Shown: positions 1 to 8,496, counted from the first letter of the stretch. The stretch is DNA of 53,722 bases from Caryophanales bacterium UBA4278 (GCA_002395065.1 DGVS01000011.1:1-53722), one strand, 5' to 3'. Notes: generated by a model not told the origin, from the letters alone. Program-made: numbers and translations.

Positions 1-50
<50 letters not shown>

Positions 51-82
51 AAATTTTCTATCGCGCTCTTCAGCGCTTAAAT

Positions 83-111
83 AATATACATTTATTTTTC
101 TGATAGTTCAA
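83..111 (-). promoter_or_regulatory. Sigma-A type promoter for the tRNA-Ile transcript
   Basis: The minus strand carries TTGAAC (106-111), exactly 17 bases, then TATATT (83-88). A small GCGCT/AGCGC hairpin (63-76) lies between the expected start site and the tRNA 5' end and may be part of the processed leader. Confidence 0.6.
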
Positions 112-151
112 GTCTATTTTCTATGAAAATCTATCGTCTTATTTAGAAATG

Positions 152-183
152 AAAAATGCGTACGCAGGAGCGCACGCATTTTT
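152..183 (-). terminator. Intrinsic terminator after rpsI
   Basis: On the minus strand an AAATGCGT arm pairs with ACGCATTT around a GC-containing loop, followed by a T-rich tail. It begins 16 bases after the rpsI stop and closes the rplM-rpsI operon. Confidence 0.8.
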
Positions 184-198
184 ATAGACAACAATGAA

Positions 199-591
199 TT
201 AACGTTTGGAGAATTGTGGAGCACGACGAGCGGCTTTAAGACCGTATTTCTTACGTTCTTTAGCACGGGCGTCACGAGTGAGCATACCAGCAACTTTTAA
301 AGTCTTACGATCAACACCGGCCTCTAAAAGAGCGCGGGCGATACCAAGACGGATAGCACCAGCTTGTCCACTAAAGCCACCACCTTCAACGAATGCTTCA
401 ACATCAAATTTTGCTTTTGTACCAGTTAGTTCAAGAGGTTGGGAGAGGTCCATCACTAAAGTGGCATATGGCATATATTTTTCAACGGCTTCGCCATTAA
501 CAATAATTTTGCCTTTACCAGCTTTGATATAGACTCTAGCAACGGATGATTTACGTCTTCCGGTACCATAGTATTTCTTTGCTTCTGCCAT
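199..591 (-). CDS. rpsI: 30S ribosomal protein S9
   Basis: S9 lies at the head of the small subunit, and its C-terminal tail reaches the P-site tRNA. The 130 residues show YYGTGRRKSSVARV at the N terminus, the GGGFSGQAGAIRLGIARAL core and the basic tail ending APQFSKR, which is the universal S9 end. Length is normal. It lies 14 bases downstream of rplM in the usual L13-S9 pair. The product call is secure. Confidence 0.98.
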   Translation of the reverse strand: MAEAKKYYGTGRRKSSVARVYIKAGKGKIIVNGEAVEKYMPYATLVMDLSQPLELTGTKAKFDVEAFVEGGGFSGQAGAIRLGIARALLEAGVDRKTLKVAGMLTRDARAKERKKYGLKAARRAPQFSKR

Positions 592-605
592 AGTAACTTA
601 TCTCC

Positions 606-1049
606 TTACTTCTTCCACACGAGCACTTCTGGTTTTTGGGCTTCGTGTTGGTGTTCAGCACCTTTGTAAACAAAGAGCTTCTTGAAAATTTGACGGCCTA
701 ATGGGCCTTTTGGTAGCATTCCCCAGATGGAGCGTTCAACCATTTCTTCAGGATAACGTTCAATCATCTCACCAGCAGTTCTGGTGCGAAGACCACCGTT
801 ATATCCAGACACATTGTAGTACTTTTTATTTTGTAATTTATTTTTTCCAGAAAGAGCAACCTTTTCGGCGTTGATAATAATGACGTAATCACCGCAATCG
901 ACATGTGGAGTGTAGATTGGTTTGTCCTTACCCATTAATTTCACAGCGACAAAGGAGGCAAGACGACCATATGGAATGCCTGTTGCATCAATGACATACC
1001 ATTTACGTTCGATCTTTTCTGGTTTTGCGATCGTTGTTTGACGTTGCAT
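606..1049 (-). CDS. rplM: 50S ribosomal protein L13
   Basis: L13 is an early-assembly protein of the large subunit. The protein has ERKWYVIDATG, YTPHVDCGDYVIIINAEK and the C-terminal GAEHQHEAQKPEV signature. An in-frame ATG at 1073 would add eight residues, but GGAGGT lies seven bases before the ATG at 1049, and that start matches the family, giving 147 residues. It is transcribed from a near-consensus promoter at 1116-1144, with rpsI following. Confidence 0.97.
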   Translation of the reverse strand: MQRQTTIAKPEKIERKWYVIDATGIPYGRLASFVAVKLMGKDKPIYTPHVDCGDYVIIINAEKVALSGKNKLQNKKYYNVSGYNGGLRTRTAGEMIERYPEEMVERSIWGMLPKGPLGRQIFKKLFVYKGAEHQHEAQKPEVLVWKK

Positions 1050-1115
1050 TTTTAGTACCTCCAATTCATTCAAGCAATAATCTTACCGGGACTATTGATT
1101 TGTTGTGCGAGCAAA

Positions 1116-1144
1116 AGTATACATTTTATATTTATATAAGTCAA
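1116..1144 (-). promoter_or_regulatory. Near-consensus promoter of rplM-rpsI
   Basis: The minus strand has TTGACT (1139-1144), a 17-base spacer and TATACT (1116-1121). The expected start near 1109 leaves a leader of about 60 bases before the rplM ATG, with GGAGGT at 1057-1062. Confidence 0.85.
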
Positions 1145-1234
1145 AAAATATTTTTGAAACTGAATTTTCTTTTAGAGAATTCAAAGATACATCGTCACGA
1201 GTAGCGCAAAATAAATCAAGGTCATTTTAAAAAC

Positions 1235-1261
1235 AAAATGACGCTGATTTTGCGTCATTTT
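1235..1261 (-). terminator. Intrinsic terminator after the PCC-domain gene
   Basis: A perfect 10-bp stem (AAAATGACGC with its complement) surrounds a 7-base loop and is followed on the minus strand by TTTTGTTTTT. It sits 21 bases past the stop of the 1283-1702 gene and insulates rplM from it. Confidence 0.85.
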
Positions 1262-1282
1262 ATCTAGGTTTTACAGGTGATT

Positions 1283-1702
1283 TTAGATTTTAAACACGTT
1301 TAATCCGGTTGCTAAGTCTTTCTTGCGATTAATCTCTGATTGGGTTAGACCAATTACGCCTTCAAATGTTCCTGAAATGTGGCAATATGAGAGGTGTCCT
1401 CCATAAACATTAAAGTCTTTATCTCCAAAGCTCATATGGAGATGAAGATAGGGCTCTCCATCCTTCCTAGAAACATTTCCGACACAGGAGATAATTTCGA
1501 AATCTCCTTCGAAACGCTTTGATAGATACTGCTGTTTTTCAACTTCGTATAAACCAACTTCGACGATGTCGGCTGCTCCGATAGCAGTAATAAAACCGCC
1601 TTTGAGATTTTCATCTTTAATAATTTTTAAAAACGAAGACATAACTTCGTCTCCACGATCAAGACGGACAATGATTTTTCCGGGCTCTTTTTTGTATTCC
1701 AT
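1283..1702 (-). CDS. PCC (DUF296)-domain protein
   Basis: The 139 residues match the PCC/DUF296 fold, a small trimeric domain found alone in bacteria and fused to AT-hooks in plants. Supporting features are KIIVRLDRGDEV near the N terminus, GFITAIGAAD, the LHLHMSFGD strand with a possible metal-binding His pair, and GGHLSYCHISGTFEGVI. No AT-hook is visible, so DNA binding should not be assumed and the bacterial role is unclear. The ATG lies directly behind the T-tract of a strong hairpin that overlaps the yebC stop, and no Shine-Dalgarno is visible. How it is expressed is therefore an open question. Confidence 0.8.
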   Translation of the reverse strand: MEYKKEPGKIIVRLDRGDEVMSSFLKIIKDENLKGGFITAIGAADIVEVGLYEVEKQQYLSKRFEGDFEIISCVGNVSRKDGEPYLHLHMSFGDKDFNVYGGHLSYCHISGTFEGVIGLTQSEINRKKDLATGLNVFKI

Positions 1703-1712
1703 AATAAAGAAA

Positions 1713-1734
1713 AAGAGAAGATAAATCTTCTCTT
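1713..1734 (-). terminator. Hairpin overlapping the yebC stop codon
   Basis: A perfect 10-bp stem (AAGAGAAGAT and its complement) with a 2-base loop is followed on the minus strand by CTTTTTCTTTATT. Its 5' arm uses bases of the yebC stop codon (1733-1735), and the next gene starts 11 bases after the stem. It looks like an intrinsic terminator or attenuator between the two genes. Confidence 0.75.
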
Positions 1735-2440
1735 ATAACTCAACGTTGTGCGCTACGTTTTGAACATCTTCGAGTTCATCGAGCGCATCAATTAATTCTT
1801 CGAATTTTCGTTTGTCTTCTGGATCTTCAATGGTCATCCATTCGTTTGGTTCCATACGGACTTCGGCTTCTTCGAATTCGGTAATGCCCATTTCACCGAG
1901 AACTTCTTTTGCTTTAGCGAATGATTCTGGTGTGACATAGACATAGATTGTGTCTTCATCTAATTCAACTTCTTGGACATCGACATCGCCAAGGATTAAG
2001 GCTTCTTCAACTTCATCGCGGTTTGTTCCTTTGAATGCCAGGACACCGAGTTGTGTGAAGTTGAAGATGACGCTTCCTAAGTGTCCACCTTTACGGATAA
2101 CATTTGTACGAACTTCAACAAGAGCACGATTTGGATTATCAGTTAATGTATCAATAATGAGGTAAGAGTTACCCGGACCAAAGGCTTCGTATCTTCCTTC
2201 GACGTAAGCAACTTGGTCACCACCTTGTGCTTTCTTAATAGCGCGATCGAATACGTCACGTGGGACGGATTTACCACGATATTTTTCATAAACAGCTCTT
2301 AATGCAAGGTTTGTTTTTGGATCTGGAGAACCTTGTTTAGCGGCCATATATGCTTCTTTAGAAGCACGAGCGTATAATGCTGATTTAATTTTTCCAGTAC
2401 GAGCCATTGCTGCGGCACGAACTTCATGATGTCTACCCAT
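1733..2440 (-). CDS. YebC/TACO1-family protein (YeeN-like)
   Basis: This 235-residue protein belongs to the YebC/PmpR/TACO1 family, members of which act as DNA-binding regulators or help ribosomes through difficult stretches such as polyproline. Family features are the MGRHHEVRAAAM N terminus, a basic first domain with IYAK-like SALYARASKEAYMAAKQG, NLALRAVYEKYRGKSVPRDVFDRAIKKAQGG, YEAFGPGNSYLIIDTLTDNPNRA, and the end EDVQNVAHNVEL. The variant sequence is nearer B. subtilis YeeN than YrbC. It has its own promoter (2468-2495) and a good GGAG site nine bases before the ATG. Confidence 0.93.
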   Translation of the reverse strand: MGRHHEVRAAAMARTGKIKSALYARASKEAYMAAKQGSPDPKTNLALRAVYEKYRGKSVPRDVFDRAIKKAQGGDQVAYVEGRYEAFGPGNSYLIIDTLTDNPNRALVEVRTNVIRKGGHLGSVIFNFTQLGVLAFKGTNRDEVEEALILGDVDVQEVELDEDTIYVYVTPESFAKAKEVLGEMGITEFEEAEVRMEPNEWMTIEDPEDKRKFEELIDALDELEDVQNVAHNVEL

Positions 2441-2467
2441 AAGTAATTATCTCCTTTGGCGTTAACT

Positions 2468-2495
2468 ATTATATGCCTATTGGTGTATTTTTCAA
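2468..2495 (-). promoter_or_regulatory. Promoter of the yebC-family gene
   Basis: The minus strand shows TTGAAA (2490-2495), a 16-base spacer and TATAAT (2468-2473), in the gap between truA and the YebC-family gene. Confidence 0.7.
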
Positions 2496-2506
2496 AGAAA
2501 AGTCAC

Positions 2507-3235
2507 CTAATATTTCACTTCAACAAGGAATAAGCCCTTGCCTTCTGCTTTATATGAAACAACTTTCCTGGTTGTTGTCTCCATTAACTTACGAACTTCA
2601 CTAATGGTTAGCTTCCCTTTACCAACTTGGATTAAGGTTCCAACAAGGAAGCGAACCATGTATCTCATAAAACCGTTTCCCGTAAATTGAATGCGAAGAT
2701 GCTTGTTCTCTAAAATAAATTTGATTTCATAAATGGTGCGAACAAAGTTATTTTGATCTTCCTCTTTTGTTGTGAAATTTTTAAAACAATGTTCTCCGAC
2801 AAAGATTTTTGAACACTTTTTCATTTCTTCAATGTCTAAAGGTAGATCGACATGCTCTTCATATTTGTAATCGAACGCACTTTCTTCTTTAAGAGTGATT
2901 CGATATTCATATGTTTTTTGTTTGGCACTTAATCTGGCGTGAAAATCATCTGGAACAACTCGCAAAGACTTGATGCGAATATCTTTTGGAAGGACACAAT
3001 TGATTGAATATCGGAATTTTTCTAAATCACGCTCTTCAGCAATATCAAAATGGAACGTTTGACCAAGAGCATGTACCTCGGCATCAGTTCTTCCACTACC
3101 AAAAATGTGTGTTTCAGTGTTGCGAATTCTCGAAATAGCGTTTTCAATGGTTTCCTGAACACTAATTTCGTTTGGCTGATATTGCCACCCAGCATAAGAG
3201 GTTCCGTCGTATTCACAGACAGCTAATAATCTCAT
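2507..3235 (-). CDS. truA: tRNA pseudouridine(38-40) synthase
   Basis: TruA isomerises uridines 38, 39 and 40 in the anticodon stem-loop. The 242 residues show the YDGTSYAGWQYQPN N-terminal motif, the catalytic Asp in FGSGRTDAEVHALGQ, and the GNGFMRYMVRFLVGTLIQVGKGK C-terminal motif. Length is normal. It is the last gene of the comEB-ecf operon and overlaps the ecfT stop by four bases, the common Bacillota arrangement ecfA1-ecfA2-ecfT-truA. Confidence 0.97.
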   Translation of the reverse strand: MRLLAVCEYDGTSYAGWQYQPNEISVQETIENAISRIRNTETHIFGSGRTDAEVHALGQTFHFDIAEERDLEKFRYSINCVLPKDIRIKSLRVVPDDFHARLSAKQKTYEYRITLKEESAFDYKYEEHVDLPLDIEEMKKCSKIFVGEHCFKNFTTKEEDQNNFVRTIYEIKFILENKHLRIQFTGNGFMRYMVRFLVGTLIQVGKGKLTISEVRKLMETTTRKVVSYKAEGKGLFLVEVKY

Positions 3236-4161
3236 TTTTTATATCTCCTTGCGTTGGCGGCTCCAAGACCAAAAAGATAGAACAATACCAAGCAACATCC
3301 GATGACCAACCACGGCACAAATAACGGTGTTTTGATGGTGAAATTCATAGCAGAAAACACAATTGTTGCTGCCATAAATGCACCACAAAGAATAAAAACA
3401 AATAAGTCGTTTACCGAGAATCTTAATTTGTGGTAGGTTGTTCTTTTTGCTTTTGGATCATAACCACGAGCTTCCATGCTATCAGCCAGTTCTTCTGCAC
3501 GTTGGAAACTTGCAATAAATAAAGGAATAATTAGTGAAATAATCGCTTTAAATCTTGATGAAATTTTTCCGTGTTTAAAGTCTACACCTCGGCTTGTTTG
3601 CGCCTTCATAATTCGTTCAACTTCATTTAGCAAAGTTGGAATAAAACGAAGCGCAATTGAAATGGTCATAGCGATTTCGTGGGTTGGGAATTTAATCGCT
3701 TTCAAAGGTTTCATAAACCACTCCAATGCATAGGTTAAATCAAGCGGTTTTGTCGATGTGGTAAGAATCATTGTTAGACTCACCATCAAGAATAATCTGA
3801 TAATGATTTTTAGTGATTGGAAAATCGACTCCCAATAAATGTCTAGTGATCCAATAGAGAAGGCAATATTTTCGGCGTTATTTGGCTTAATAAGGATGTT
3901 AATTAATAATAAGAAAATAATCAGGAACCACATCGCTCTTAACGATTTAAATAAAAGCCTAAAGCTGGTGTTTGAAATAAGAGCAAGAAGGAAAATAAAC
4001 AATCCCAAAATTCCTGCCATAATAAAGGTCATTTCCCACGTTGAATAAGAAATAAATATAGCAACCATTAATAATATTAATGAAATAATCTTAACACGAG
4101 GGTCGAGACGATGAATAAAGGTATCGCGAGGAACGTATCTTCCAAGAGTAATATTACTCAT
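3232..4161 (-). CDS. ecfT: ECF transporter transmembrane energising subunit EcfT
   Basis: EcfT is the membrane scaffold that couples the two ATPases to substrate-specific S subunits. The 309-residue protein starts with GRYVPRDTFIHRLDPRVKI, the usual EcfT N terminus, has about six hydrophobic segments, and carries coupling-helix motifs with the Ala-Arg-Gly signature in KAQTSRGVDF and SMEARGYDP. The gene overlaps ecfA2 by four bases. Together with ecfA1/A2 it should form a group II ECF module shared by unlinked S subunits; FolT and QueT in this window are likely clients. Confidence 0.95.
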   Translation of the reverse strand: MSNITLGRYVPRDTFIHRLDPRVKIISLILLMVAIFISYSTWEMTFIMAGILGLFIFLLALISNTSFRLLFKSLRAMWFLIIFLLLINILIKPNNAENIAFSIGSLDIYWESIFQSLKIIIRLFLMVSLTMILTTSTKPLDLTYALEWFMKPLKAIKFPTHEIAMTISIALRFIPTLLNEVERIMKAQTSRGVDFKHGKISSRFKAIISLIIPLFIASFQRAEELADSMEARGYDPKAKRTTYHKLRFSVNDLFVFILCGAFMAATIVFSAMNFTIKTPLFVPWLVIGCCLVLFYLFGLGAANARRYKK

Positions 4162-5018
4162 TTTGAAGTCCTCCTCTGCTTAACAATTTCGTCAACCAAA
4201 TCATCAATAGAAGCAATCTTTTCAAGATCAAATTTGTATCCTTTATTTTCCAAACCTTGAATAAGTTTTGTAACAAGTGGAGTCTCTAAAGAATATTCAT
4301 CGACACTGCGATTAAAAAGTTCATGTGGACCTCCTTGATAAACGACCTTTCCGTGATCCATAACAATGACGTCTGAAGCATAACCATAAACAAGATTCAT
4401 ATCGTGTGTCACAAGTACAACAGTTGTGCCTTGCTCATGAAGCTGTTTAAAGAGTAACATCATCTCTTTTACACCACGTGGATCTAATCCAACGGTTGGT
4501 TCGTCTAAAACAATAACTTCAGGCTGCATTGCCATAATACCAGCGATCGCGACACGACGTCGTTCACCGCCACTTAAATCAAATGGGGATTTTTTGAAGA
4601 ACGATTCTCCAATACCGACTTTGAGAAGACTTTCATGAGCAATTTTGAGTGCTTCTTCTTTCTTAACACCAAAGTTCATCGGCCCAAAAGCAACATCTTC
4701 CTCAACAGTATTTTCAAACAATTGATATTCGGAGAATTGGAAGACAATTCCGACTTTTTGACGTAGAGGTTTTAATTTTTTGGTTCTTTCTTTTTTGTTG
4801 CTAGAAACAATGAAATCACCAGCAAAAACCGAACCTTTTGACGGAATAAGCAGTCCATTTAATTGTTGAATTAGCGTAGATTTTCCACATCCCGTGTGTC
4901 CAACAATACATGTGAAAGATTTTTCTTTAATATCACAATCAATATCGTTCAAAGCCTGAAAAAGATATGGGGCTTTTGTTCCATAGAAGAAATCAACGTG
5001 GTTAAACTTTAGCTTCAT
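4158..5018 (-). CDS. ecfA2: ECF transporter ATPase EcfA2
   Basis: This is one of two ABC ATPases powering vitamin uptake through the ECF module. The 286 residues contain Walker A GHTGCGKST, a Q-loop FQFSEYQLFENTV, the ABC signature LSGGERRRVAIA, Walker B VIVLDEPTVGLDP and the switch His in LVTHDMNLV. The family typically pairs A1 and A2, and the Q-loop and signature variants here resemble A2. It overlaps both neighbours by four bases, consistent with translational coupling. Confidence 0.94.
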   Translation of the reverse strand: MKLKFNHVDFFYGTKAPYLFQALNDIDCDIKEKSFTCIVGHTGCGKSTLIQQLNGLLIPSKGSVFAGDFIVSSNKKERTKKLKPLRQKVGIVFQFSEYQLFENTVEEDVAFGPMNFGVKKEEALKIAHESLLKVGIGESFFKKSPFDLSGGERRRVAIAGIMAMQPEVIVLDEPTVGLDPRGVKEMMLLFKQLHEQGTTVVLVTHDMNLVYGYASDVIVMDHGKVVYQGGPHELFNRSVDEYSLETPLVTKLIQGLENKGYKFDLEKIASIDDLVDEIVKQRRTSK

Positions 5019-5821
5019 AAGTTTTTCACCACCTCTTCTAGAGAAGATCCTTCAATCTTAACGCCTTTTGCTTCAAGCTTGTTTTTTAATAAAACCACAA
5101 AAGGTATATCTAATCCAATTTCTTGTAATTTCTTTTGGTCTTTTAAAACTTCTGTTGGTTTTCCTTGGAAAACAACTTTTCCATCATTAAAAGCGATAAC
5201 TTCATCGGCTTGATAGGCTTCTTCAATATCATGAGTAATAGAAAGAATTGTCATTCCAGGATTTTCTTTTTTCATTTTGAGAATTGTTTCACGAATTTCT
5301 TTCTTTCCTTTTGGATCCAACATCGCAGTAGCTTCATCAAAGATAACGATTTCAGGATTCATCGAAAGAACGCCAGCAATTGCTACTCTTTGTTTTTGTC
5401 CACCTGATAAGTTTTCTGGTTCTTTATCTAAGAACTCAACCATGTTCACTTTTTTGGCGTATTCGTTAATAATCTCGTCCATCTTCTCGCGCTTTACGCA
5501 ACGATTCTCAAGGCCGAAAGCCAAATCGTCGCGCACGGTTGCACCAACGAATTGGTTGTCTGGGTTTTGGAAAACAATACCCATTCTATTTCGAAGTTCG
5601 TGAATGGTTTTTCGATTTAAATCGATACCAAATTCTTTGATTGAATTTTCATTTGGTTCAAGAAGACCCATTAAAAGTTTGGCAAATGTGGATTTGCCTG
5701 AACCATTATGGCCAATAATCGCAACATATTTTCCTGCTTCAATGCTAAAAGAGACGTCGTTTATCGCGACGTCCGTTTCGTTGTATTTATATGAGAGATG
5801 ATTGACTTCAATGATTTTCAT
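5015..5821 (-). CDS. ecfA1: ECF transporter ATPase EcfA1
   Basis: This is the partner ATPase of EcfA2 (268 residues). It has Walker A GHNGSGKSTFAK, the Q-loop FQNPDNQFVGATV typical of EcfA1, the signature LSGGQKQRVAIAGVLSM, Walker B IVIFDEATAMLDP and the H-loop SITHDIEEAYQ. It starts one base within the comEB stop and ends overlapping ecfA2, so the four genes are tightly coupled. Confidence 0.95.
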   Translation of the reverse strand: MKIIEVNHLSYKYNETDVAINDVSFSIEAGKYVAIIGHNGSGKSTFAKLLMGLLEPNENSIKEFGIDLNRKTIHELRNRMGIVFQNPDNQFVGATVRDDLAFGLENRCVKREKMDEIINEYAKKVNMVEFLDKEPENLSGGQKQRVAIAGVLSMNPEIVIFDEATAMLDPKGKKEIRETILKMKKENPGMTILSITHDIEEAYQADEVIAFNDGKVVFQGKPTEVLKDQKKLQEIGLDIPFVVLLKNKLEAKGVKIEGSSLEEVVKNL

Positions 5822-6294
5822 TAAAACTCTAGTTTTGGAACTCTTCCTTTGTATTGTCTTGTTTTGACTCCAGCCAGTTCAAGCATTAATGCACTGGCTT
5901 TTGTCTCGGTAGTATTTGCATACTTGTTTTCTAAATAAACAACTTCTTTAATTCCTTTTTGAATGATGGCTTTTGTACATTCATTACATGGGAATAAAGT
6001 GACATAAAGAGTGCAGCCTTTTAAAGCGGCTCCATCTCTTGTGTTTAAAATTGCGTTAAATTCAGCGTGGCAAACATAAAGATATTTCGAATCTAGATCA
6101 GCGCCTTTATTCCATGATAGGTGGTCTTCGTCACAGCCGGTCGGCATACCATTGTATCCGTTTGAAACAATTTTATGATCCGGATCAACAATACATGCAC
6201 CAACTTTAGTGTTTGGGTCTTTACTTCTTTGGGCACTTAAAAGAGCCATACCCATAAAGTATTCGTCCCATGAAATATTTGCTTTGTGTTCCAT
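5821..6294 (-). CDS. comEB: dCMP deaminase family protein (ComEB-like)
   Basis: This protein probably deaminates dCMP to dUMP, feeding thymidylate synthesis. The 157 residues carry the zinc and catalytic motif CHAEFNAIL and the second zinc motif PCNECTKAI, with SKDPNTKVGACIVD and GYNGMPTGC near the N terminus as in deoxycytidylate deaminases. It is the first gene of the ecf-truA operon. A GAGG site lies upstream of the ATG, and the promoter -10 box lies in the loop of a palindrome at 6314-6337. Confidence 0.93.
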   Translation of the reverse strand: MEHKANISWDEYFMGMALLSAQRSKDPNTKVGACIVDPDHKIVSNGYNGMPTGCDEDHLSWNKGADLDSKYLYVCHAEFNAILNTRDGAALKGCTLYVTLFPCNECTKAIIQKGIKEVVYLENKYANTTETKASALMLELAGVKTRQYKGRVPKLEF

Positions 6295-6313
6295 AGTAGT
6301 TATTCCTCGAGTT

Positions 6314-6348
6314 GCGTAAATTATACATTATTTACGCCTAACTACCAA
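6314..6348 (-). promoter_or_regulatory. Promoter of the comEB-ecf operon with an embedded palindrome
   Basis: The minus strand has TTGGTA (6343-6348), 17 bases, and TATAAT (6320-6325). The -10 box sits across a perfect inverted repeat, GCGTAAAT-N8-ATTTACGC (6314-6337). No T-tract follows the repeat, so it looks like an operator rather than a terminator. Confidence 0.6.
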
Positions 6349-6361
6349 TATATTTAATAAA

Positions 6362-6523
6362 TTAAACAACGAAAATGGTAATAATGCAGCCAAGCATCAA
6401 CAAAAGTATAATTCCGCAAAAAATCAACCACTTCCAAGGAGCAGAGGTCTTTTCCACTAGCGGCTCGTTTTCGTCAGCAACTTCGAGCTTTGGATATTTT
6501 TGTCTGGTTTCTTTGTCTTCCAT
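6362..6523 (-). CDS. Small single-pass membrane protein, 53 residues
   Basis: Translation of the minus strand gives an uninterrupted 53-codon frame starting one base after the folT stop and ending in TAA. Residues 1-29 are hydrophilic and charged (MEDKETRQKYPKLEV...), followed by WKWLIF and an almost wholly hydrophobic stretch (residues 32-53) that fits one C-terminal transmembrane helix. The tight spacing to folT supports expression from the smpB-folC-folT operon. I do not recognise the family. A longer frame on the opposite strand overlaps it but lacks context. Confidence 0.6.
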   Translation of the reverse strand: MEDKETRQKYPKLEVADENEPLVEKTSAPWKWLIFCGIILLLMLGCIITIFVV

Positions 6524-6524
6524 C

Positions 6525-7283
6525 TCATTTCACCACTTTCTTAAAAAGAACTCCGAGAAGGCTTACAACAAATGTATTTAAAGCTATATCAATAAAGAAA
6601 ACCACGGCTTGTGAGAAAAACACGAACAAGAAGTCTACTCCAAAGAACAAAACCTTAACGATCGTGTTTAGAATAAGCATCACAATTAATTCAGTAACAA
6701 CACACGCAACAGCAATTGGATAGGAGTTAATCACATCATCTCCATATTTCTTTTCCAAATGTCTATTAATGAAATAAATCGCAATAATTGTTCCAATAGA
6801 TAACACCCAAGACAAAGAAATAATTAGTGCCTTGTGCCAGGTCAAAAATTCATATGTTTTTCCAAACAAAATTATTGATGAATTTAAGCTCATAAAAATG
6901 GACACAAAAACACACAAACAACCGAGAATTGCGGTTATTATTGAGAAATAGATCGTATTTTTCTTAAACATTTTTGCGAGTTTAAAAACAAAATATGGAA
7001 GTAAACCAAGAAGGCCATAAACGACGGTAAATAATGGGTTAATTGAGTAGCCCAACGCATTAGGAAAAAGAACAATTCCAAGAATGTCAGAGGCCGCACC
7101 AACAACCAAACCGTATATTGGCCCAATAAAGATTGATGTGAAAATAATTAAAGCTGGTCCAATCGAAATACGAACAAAAGGAATGATGGGAACATTTTGG
7201 ATTGATAGTAGTCTTGTGCAAATGATTGTTAAAGCAAGAATGAGAGCTGATAGAGTAATTTGACGAACGACATTATTTTTCAT
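6525..7283 (-). CDS. folT: ECF transporter S component, probably folate (FolT-type)
   Basis: This 252-residue polytopic protein should bind folate and dock onto EcfA1-A2-T. It has the S-component N terminus RQITLSALILALTIICTRLL and the FRISIGPALIIFTS plus GPIYGLVVGAASDILG pattern seen in FolT-like proteins, with about six hydrophobic helices. Overlap with folC by 11 bases gives strong context for folate. The C-terminal half is a little longer than the common 170-190-residue FolT, so substrate assignment is likely but unproven. Confidence 0.8.
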   Translation of the reverse strand: MKNNVVRQITLSALILALTIICTRLLSIQNVPIIPFVRISIGPALIIFTSIFIGPIYGLVVGAASDILGIVLFPNALGYSINPLFTVVYGLLGLLPYFVFKLAKMFKKNTIYFSIITAILGCLCVFVSIFMSLNSSIILFGKTYEFLTWHKALIISLSWVLSIGTIIAIYFINRHLEKKYGDDVINSYPIAVACVVTELIVMLILNTIVKVLFFGVDFLFVFFSQAVVFFIDIALNTFVVSLLGVLFKKVVK

Positions 7284-8496
7284 TTTTCATCGCCCCTCTC
7301 ACAAGACCAGCAAAATACAAAGATCCCGTTACAAGAATTAAGTCGCCAGGATATTTCTCTTCTAATTCCTTTATATAGCCTAAATAATCTTGGACAAATT
7401 TGTAGTCGCCTAAATATAGAAAATATTCGTCTTCGGTCCTTGCTCTTTTGTGTTCGAATGTTGTTAAAACAACATCATTAGATATTGAACCGAGCAAAAT
7501 TAACATTTGATCAATATTCTTATCTCTAAATGCAGCAAAGACAACATGGATAGGACGTGTCTCAACTTTTCCTAATGCTTCAGTTAAGGATTTCATTGCT
7601 TCAGGATTGTGTGCGCCGTCCACCATGACATTCTTTTTAACATATTCAAAACGGCATGGAAGTGGGTTCGCTTTTAATCCTTTTCGAATAGATTCTTCAC
7701 TAACCTCAAATTTGTCTTGGAGCATTTTCACTGCTTCAACGGCTATTGATGCGTTCTTAATTTGATAAGTTGCCAAAGTAGATAGATCTAAGCTCTTGTA
7801 AGGGCGATAATCAAACGTGACTTTATCTGTTCCAATAACCTCATTATGATAGTCATCAACAATAACAATATTTGATTCGGTTTCCTTTGCTCTTTGGCGA
7901 ATCGCAAACATTGCAGTTTCTTCAAGTTTTCCTAGCAAAACCGGGACATCTCTCTTAATAATTCCTGCTTTATTGTCAGCAATTTCAGAAACAGATTTAC
8001 CTAGATAAGCAGTATGTTCAAGAGAAACAGAGGTGATGATTGAAAGACATGGAATAAAGATGTTTGTGGCATCAATATAGCCACCCATTCCGACCTCAAT
8101 AATTGCGATATCAAGGTGCAAATTTTTAAAATACGTGAAAGCTAAAACGGTCTGCATTTCGAAGGTGGATAAATCATATTTTTCAAACCCTTTTTCTAAT
8201 GAATTAAATAATGACAGATACTCTTCTTTTGAGATCTCTTTTCCGTTAGCTTGAATCATCTCAAAAAGTGTTGTTGTAGAAGGTGAAGAAAATAGTCCAA
8301 CTTTGTATCCTTGAGCCAAATATATCTCATAGAGATACTTTGCTGTCGAACCCTTGCCATTTGTACCAGTGATGTGGATTGATGGAATATCAAAAATAAA
8401 ACCCTCTTTTTTGAGAAATTTATCGTAGCTTTCTCTCGAATATGTTGAGAGTGATTTTACAGAAAAATATTCTTCTAATTCAGCGATGCTATTCAT
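7273..8496 (-). CDS. folC: Folylpolyglutamate synthase / Mur-ligase family
   Basis: FolC adds glutamates to folates, trapping them in the cell. The 407 residues show the ATP-binding P-loop ITGTNGKGSTAKYL, the omega-loop region FSSPS, the IIEVGMGGYIDATN motif, SLEHTAYLG with the Mg-binding His, and MVDGAHNPEAM. Length is normal. It overlaps smpB by eight bases and folT by 11. Whether it also has dihydrofolate synthase activity cannot be decided here. Confidence 0.94.
   Translation of the reverse strand: MNSIAELEEYFSVKSLSTYSRESYDKFLKKEGFIFDIPSIHITGTNGKGSTAKYLYEIYLAQGYKVGLFSSPSTTTLFEMIQANGKEISKEEYLSLFNSLEKGFEKYDLSTFEMQTVLAFTYFKNLHLDIAIIEVGMGGYIDATNIFIPCLSIITSVSLEHTAYLGKSVSEIADNKAGIIKRDVPVLLGKLEETAMFAIRQRAKETESNIVIVDDYHNEVIGTDKVTFDYRPYKSLDLSTLATYQIKNASIAVEAVKMLQDKFEVSEESIRKGLKANPLPCRFEYVKKNVMVDGAHNPEAMKSLTEALGKVETRPIHVVFAAFRDKNIDQMLILLGSISNDVVLTTFEHKRARTEDEYFLYLGDYKFVQDYLGYIKELEEKYPGDLILVTGSLYFAGLVRGAMKNEK

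Noticed and set aside
6375..6581. 68-residue plus-strand frame in the comEB-folT gap
   Set aside because: It overlaps folT antisense and has no ribosome binding site. The minus-strand 53-codon frame is better placed after folT.
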